DNA from: Thalassovita taeanensis
GTDB lineage: Bacteria; Pseudomonadota; Alphaproteobacteria; Rhodobacterales; Rhodobacteraceae
DNA: 64,000 bases
Direction of reading: 5' to 3'
Assembly: GCF_900110775.1 (NCBI RefSeq)
Contig: NZ_FOEP01000008.1
Span: forward strand, 1 to 64,000
The stretch's first letter is position 1. Each line of letters begins with the position of its first letter. The notes under the pieces were generated by a model that worked only from the letters and a program-made list of their open reading frames with translations, made no database searches and was not told where the DNA came from. This document shows positions 61,539 to 64,000 of the stretch, one piece after another. The translations under genes were made by a program, and so were the position numbers.

Positions 61539-62201
61539 CTAGTTTGTTGCCGCAGCCTCGACTTCGGCTTGGACGAGCGACAAGAGCTGCTCCGCACCGA
61601 ACTCTGGCAAAGGCTTACCGTTGACGAAGAACGTCGGTGTGCCTTGGATTCCGACAGCTTCGACGTCTGCCCGGTCTTGATTGAGGACGCCGACGATGCT
61701 GGGTGACATGATCTGATTTGCGGCGGCGTCTGTGTCCAAGCCCGCCGCTCCGGCGATCTCCATGATGCGCTCAGCTGCCGGAGCGCCGTGAGAGGCCCAG
61801 GCGGGCTGATTTTCAAGCAGCGCTTCCAGCACGGGAACAAAAACGTCCTGCAACCGAGCCGCTTCCAGCACCTTGATTGCCAGCTCGGACCCCTCGCCGT
61901 GGAACGGCGTGTAGCGCATGACGACGCGCACATCGTCGGGGTGTTGCGCCAGTATCTGCTTCACGATGGGATGGAAGGCGCGGCAGGCCTCGCAGGCTGG
62001 GTCGAAGAACTCCACGATGGTCACTGGCGCATCCTCGCGCCCGAGTATGGGAGAATAGGACCGAACAAGACGATTCTGTTGTTCCAGCGGAGCGGCTGTC
62101 GCCACCGGGGTCGGATCGGGGCGCGATACGAACCAGGCACCAGCCACGAAAACGGCCAGTACCAGAGTGAGTATCGCGAGCAGAAGTGTCTTTCGGTTCA
62201 T
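61539..62201 (-). CDS. DsbA-family thiol oxidoreductase
   Basis: A 220-aa exported thioredoxin-fold protein. N-terminal anchor about 5-25, then EFFDPACEACRAFHP with active-site C-E-A-C and a later GTPTFFVNGK cis-Pro motif. Such proteins form or shuffle disulfides in periplasmic proteins. It overlaps the dsbB gene by 4 bp, making an oxidant pair, and the operon also encodes several Cys-containing copper chaperones that need redox control. Confidence 0.93.
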   Translation of the reverse strand: MNRKTLLLAILTLVLAVFVAGAWFVSRPDPTPVATAAPLEQQNRLVRSYSPILGREDAPVTIVEFFDPACEACRAFHPIVKQILAQHPDDVRVVMRYTPFHGEGSELAIKVLEAARLQDVFVPVLEALLENQPAWASHGAPAAERIMEIAGAAGLDTDAAANQIMSPSIVGVLNQDRADVEAVGIQGTPTFFVNGKPLPEFGAEQLLSLVQAEVEAAATN

Positions 62202-62641
62202 ATTGATATCCGTCGAAGTTGAATGAGAAGGACAAGGATCGCCCCGAACGTCAGCAGGGAGAGCAGAGGGATTGGCAGGCCAAGGATCAGCATCGCGTCA
62301 TCGGTGCAGGATGGCCCGGACGCCGTGCAGGGGACGATCGGCGCCGACACGATCCCTGCGTAAAGCAGGGAATGGTAAAGGGCGACGGCACCACCCAGAA
62401 CCGCGAGCGGCGCGGCATAGCGCCAGATCGAGAGGTCGGCGCGCCAAGCCGCCACCCCGAGGATGACCGCGAGCGGGAACATGAAGGCACGCTGGAACCA
62501 GCACAGATTGCAGGGGGTCTGCCCCAGAACCTCTCCGATGAAGAGCACGGCAAGCGACGCGGACAAGGCGACGAACCATGCCGCGAAGAGGAAAGCTACC
62601 GGGCTCGCGGCGCGTGGCGTTGCGTCTGGGCCAGCTGTCAC
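62198..62641 (-). CDS. DsbB-family quinone-linked disulfide generator
   Basis: A 147-aa four-span protein starting GTG. First Cys pair in GQTPCNLCWFQRAFMFPL, second pair in the PCTASGPSC loop. It reoxidises the DsbA partner using quinones. It is coupled by 4-bp overlaps both to the SCO gene upstream and the DsbA gene downstream. The length is short but complete for the BdbC-like type. Confidence 0.92.
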   Translation of the reverse strand: MTAGPDATPRAASPVAFLFAAWFVALSASLAVLFIGEVLGQTPCNLCWFQRAFMFPLAVILGVAAWRADLSIWRYAAPLAVLGGAVALYHSLLYAGIVSAPIVPCTASGPSCTDDAMLILGLPIPLLSLLTFGAILVLLIQLRRISI

Positions 62642-63246
62642 GCGCCGATCCTTTCGCGAAGATCAGTAACGATCAGTCTGGGTTCCTCGTCGTATTCGTA
62701 GATGCGGACAAATTCGCCTTCCGGATCGAACAGGAGGAAGGACGACGTATGCCCCATCGCATAGCCGTCGGGCGCCGAGGCTTCCTCGATCTTCTGGTAG
62801 TAGATCTTGAAGGTCTCGGCAGTGCGTTCGATTTGGTCCGGCGGTCCGCTCAACCCAAGGATTCCCTGACCAAACTGGGGAACGTAGTTGGCCAGAGCGC
62901 TTGGCGTATCCCTTTCAGGGTCGACCGTGATGAACAGGGGCTGGACGGCGGAACCTTGGGTGCCGAGCTCGTCCATGACCTCCGCGATGGTTGCGAGCCC
63001 CATGGGACACACGTCGGGGCAGTTCGCAAATCCGAAAAAGACGAGCATCCAGCGCCCTCGGAAATCCTCGTCGGTCTGCACCATACCGGTATGGTCCGTC
63101 AGCTCAAAATCCGCAGTGAAACTCTCGGCCTCAGGATCAACACGCGCGGCGACCGGTCCCTGATTGCGTTCAGTCATCCAAAGCGTGGCTGACACCGCCG
63201 CAGCGACAACCACTGCCGACCAGAGAACTATCCGGACCTTCTTCAT
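62638..63246 (-). CDS. SCO-family copper protein, first copy
   Basis: A 202-aa SCO protein, first gene of the long operon. Anchor at about 5-25 (VVVAAAVSATLWM), then FFGFANCPDVCPMGLATI with the CxxxC site and the distal His in YAMGHTSSF. It is preceded by a 19-bp-spacer MerR-type promoter 38 bp upstream (63284-63314). It overlaps dsbB by 4 bp. The copy at 60405 is only moderately similar, so the two may serve different partners. Confidence 0.93.
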   Translation of the reverse strand: MKKVRIVLWSAVVVAAAVSATLWMTERNQGPVAARVDPEAESFTADFELTDHTGMVQTDEDFRGRWMLVFFGFANCPDVCPMGLATIAEVMDELGTQGSAVQPLFITVDPERDTPSALANYVPQFGQGILGLSGPPDQIERTAETFKIYYQKIEEASAPDGYAMGHTSSFLLFDPEGEFVRIYEYDEEPRLIVTDLRERIGA

Positions 63247-63283
63247 TGCTTGCGCTACCCACCTGTTCAGTTTGTCTGTGCGC

Positions 63284-63314
63284 GGGATACAAGCTACAGC
63301 AGATAGAGGTTCAA
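63284..63314 (-). promoter_or_regulatory. MerR-type promoter before the SCO operon
   Basis: On the minus strand, -35 TTGAAC (63309-63314) and -10 TATCCC (63284-63289) are 19 bp apart. Its sequence shares TTGAACCTCTA, CTG-n-AGCT and TAT positions with the zntA promoter at 52610-52640, suggesting one regulator. Confidence 0.65.
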
Positions 63315-63378
63315 GCGAAAAGTTACTTTTTGTTGTCCGAAGTCACACCAAAGTGAAACCTTTGTCTTTTCAATGGAG

Positions 63379-63409
63379 TTGGCTCTTCAGTAAGCTACAG
63401 TCTTTGTAG
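63379..63409 (+). promoter_or_regulatory. Candidate autoregulatory promoter with CTACA/TGTAG dyad
   Basis: TTGGCT (63379-63384) and TTGTAG (63404-63409) are 19 bp apart, and CTACA-N5-TGTAG (63395-63409) is a perfect inverted repeat 15 bp before the MerR start. The CTTCAGTAAGCTACAG stretch resembles the reverse of the zntA spacer dyad. The -10 match is poor and the leader would be very short. Confidence 0.4.
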
Positions 63410-63424
63410 ATTGAAGGATCGCAC

Positions 63425-63853
63425 ATGCTGGCAATTGGAACACTCTCGCGGAGAACCGGAACCAAGGTTCAGACGATCCGCTACTACGAAGAAATCGGTT
63501 TGATGAACGAGGCCGGAAGGACCGCAGGCGGCCAGCGCCGGTACTTTGAAAAGGATCTCGACCGGCTGGCTTTCATCCGGCACTCACGCCAGCTCGGATT
63601 TTCGCTCGACTCCATCCGGGAGCTGCTGGACCTCTCGGACAACCCGTCCCAATCCTGCGCGGAGGCGGATTCGATCGCGCGTCGGCAACTCCACCAAGTC
63701 GAACAGCGGATCAAGCGTCTGCAAGCGCTTAAGAAGGAATTGAAACGCATGGTCGCCGAGTGCGACGGTGACAGCGTTGCGGAGTGCAAGGTTCTGGAGG
63801 TCCTTCGAGACCATGCGGAATGTCTCACCGAGCACGACGGGATTGGGGCTTGA
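63425..63853 (+). CDS. MerR-family metal regulator, ZntR/CadR-like
   Basis: A 142-aa regulator with the MerR helix-turn-helix ([20 protein letters not shown], then [19 protein letters not shown]), a long dimer helix, and a metal loop. C78 matches the Cys kept in divalent-metal sensors and absent from CueR; C113-x7-C121 has the loop spacing, and C133 lies near the end. Zn, Cd or Pb sensing is thus more likely than Cu(I). It is divergent from the SCO operon. Probable targets are the promoters at 52610 and 63284. Its stop overlaps the YnfA start. Confidence 0.9.
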   Translation: MLAIGTLSRRTGTKVQTIRYYEEIGLMNEAGRTAGGQRRYFEKDLDRLAFIRHSRQLGFSLDSIRELLDLSDNPSQSCAEADSIARRQLHQVEQRIKRLQALKKELKRMVAECDGDSVAECKVLEVLRDHAECLTEHDGIGA

Positions 63854-64000
63854 ACGCCGCAATTGCCTATCCGCTGGCTGCTGTCGCGGAGATCAGCGGG
63901 TGTTTCGCCATCTGGGCGTGGTGGCGTCTTGGGGCATCACCGCTCTGGCTCGCACCCGGCATAATCGCGCTCGCGCTTTTCGGCTGGTTGCTGGCGCAGG
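63850..64000 (+). CDS. YnfA/UPF0060 family membrane protein (partial)
   Basis: The first 50 codons of a small four-span membrane protein, running off the right edge. A TTG start overlaps the MerR stop by 4 bp. The reading [20 protein letters not shown] matches the UPF0060/YnfA opening (AEIxGCY-W-WLR). The function of the family is unsettled; it is found near metal regulators. The coupling to the MerR gene suggests shared control. Confidence 0.82.
   Translation, partial: MNAAIAYPLAAVAEISGCFAIWAWWRLGASPLWLAPGIIALALFGWLLAQ

Noticed and set aside
61520-61933. N-terminal extension of the PCu(A)C gene
   Set aside because: It overlaps the DsbA gene on the same strand, is Ser/Arg-rich, and the GTG at 61519 has a good ribosome-binding site and signal peptide.
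1-64000. Insertion sequences, integrase, attachment sites, tRNA genes or CRISPR arrays
   Set aside because: No transposase or integrase protein, no clover-leaf sequence and no regularly spaced repeats were seen, so I cannot call a mobile element even though the content looks accessory.

Overview
The window is GC-rich, densely packed bacterial DNA. It most resembles an alphaproteobacterium, probably a Rhodobacterales/Roseobacter-type organism; this is inferred from protein character (single Rieske protein, PCu(A)C/SCO pairs, DUF3141, DUF302, type II GAPDH) and codon use, not from a search. No rRNA, tRNA, CRISPR array, transposase or integrase was seen. Two themes dominate: metal (mainly copper) handling in the envelope, and low-oxygen/energy-stress metabolism.

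Layout. 1-4.6 kb: the start of an OmpR-type response regulator, an EF-hand periplasmic protein, a DUF302 protein, a VTT-domain membrane protein, lgt, a Cys-rich ECF sigma factor and a DUF6629 membrane protein. 5-12.8 kb: a probable operon of a P1B-type ATPase with a CPD motif, a YfcC-type carrier, arcA, arcB, arcC and an SDR, preceded by a near-consensus FNR site. 12.8-18.2 kb: type II GAPDH and cyclopropane-fatty-acid synthase on the minus strand behind a second Cys-rich sigma factor, then an EamA exporter and a third Cys-rich sigma factor. 18.2-25 kb: DUF3141 protein, a 59-aa His-rich membrane peptide, fabI, a Rieske protein, a CBS/BON protein, and two damaged genes (FAD oxidoreductase, cardiolipin synthase). 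25-33 kb: a Cys-rich 53-aa peptide, a DUF5676-like protein, the operon MBL/beta-CASP nuclease - thymidine/AMP phosphorylase - PRPP synthetase, then a copper ATPase, DUF2933 and ICMT proteins. 33-36.4 kb: a ferric-reductase-like protein, an APC permease, an unknown membrane protein and a decayed CopZ-like gene.

36.5-44.6 kb: a plus-strand copper block with a His/Cys-rich secreted protein, a small lipoprotein, a TolC-family lipoprotein, a multicopper oxidase, a cupredoxin-CusF fusion, a cupredoxin, an ABC exporter membrane domain with no ATPase, cytochrome c and a BNR-type secreted protein. It converges on a minus-strand Cus operon (Cys-rich peptide, FixH/YtkA-like protein, CusB, CusA) and a second copper ATPase. 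52.6-55.6 kb: a ZntA-type ATPase and a lipoprotein L,D-transpeptidase. 55.6-63.2 kb: a long minus-strand operon SCO-DsbB-DsbA-PCu(A)C-SCO-M23-DUF411-ZIP-LspA-Lnt-small membrane protein. 63.4-64 kb: a ZntR/CadR-like MerR regulator coupled to a YnfA-family protein.

How it fits together. Metal is exported from the cytoplasm by four P1B ATPases, moved across the envelope by CusBA plus a TolC protein, and bound or oxidised in the periplasm by the multicopper oxidase, cupredoxins, CusF domain, PCu(A)C and SCO proteins. Lgt, LspA, Lnt and a DsbA/DsbB pair could mature the lipoproteins and Cys-containing proteins involved. Two 19-bp-spacer promoters, one before zntA and one before the SCO operon, share most of their sequence, which suggests one MerR regulon. 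A third such promoter, with a different CueR-like dyad, precedes a copper ATPase. Three ECF sigma factors carry Cys-x-Cys linkers and Cys-rich tails like the copper-responsive CorE family, giving a possible second layer of metal-dependent control.
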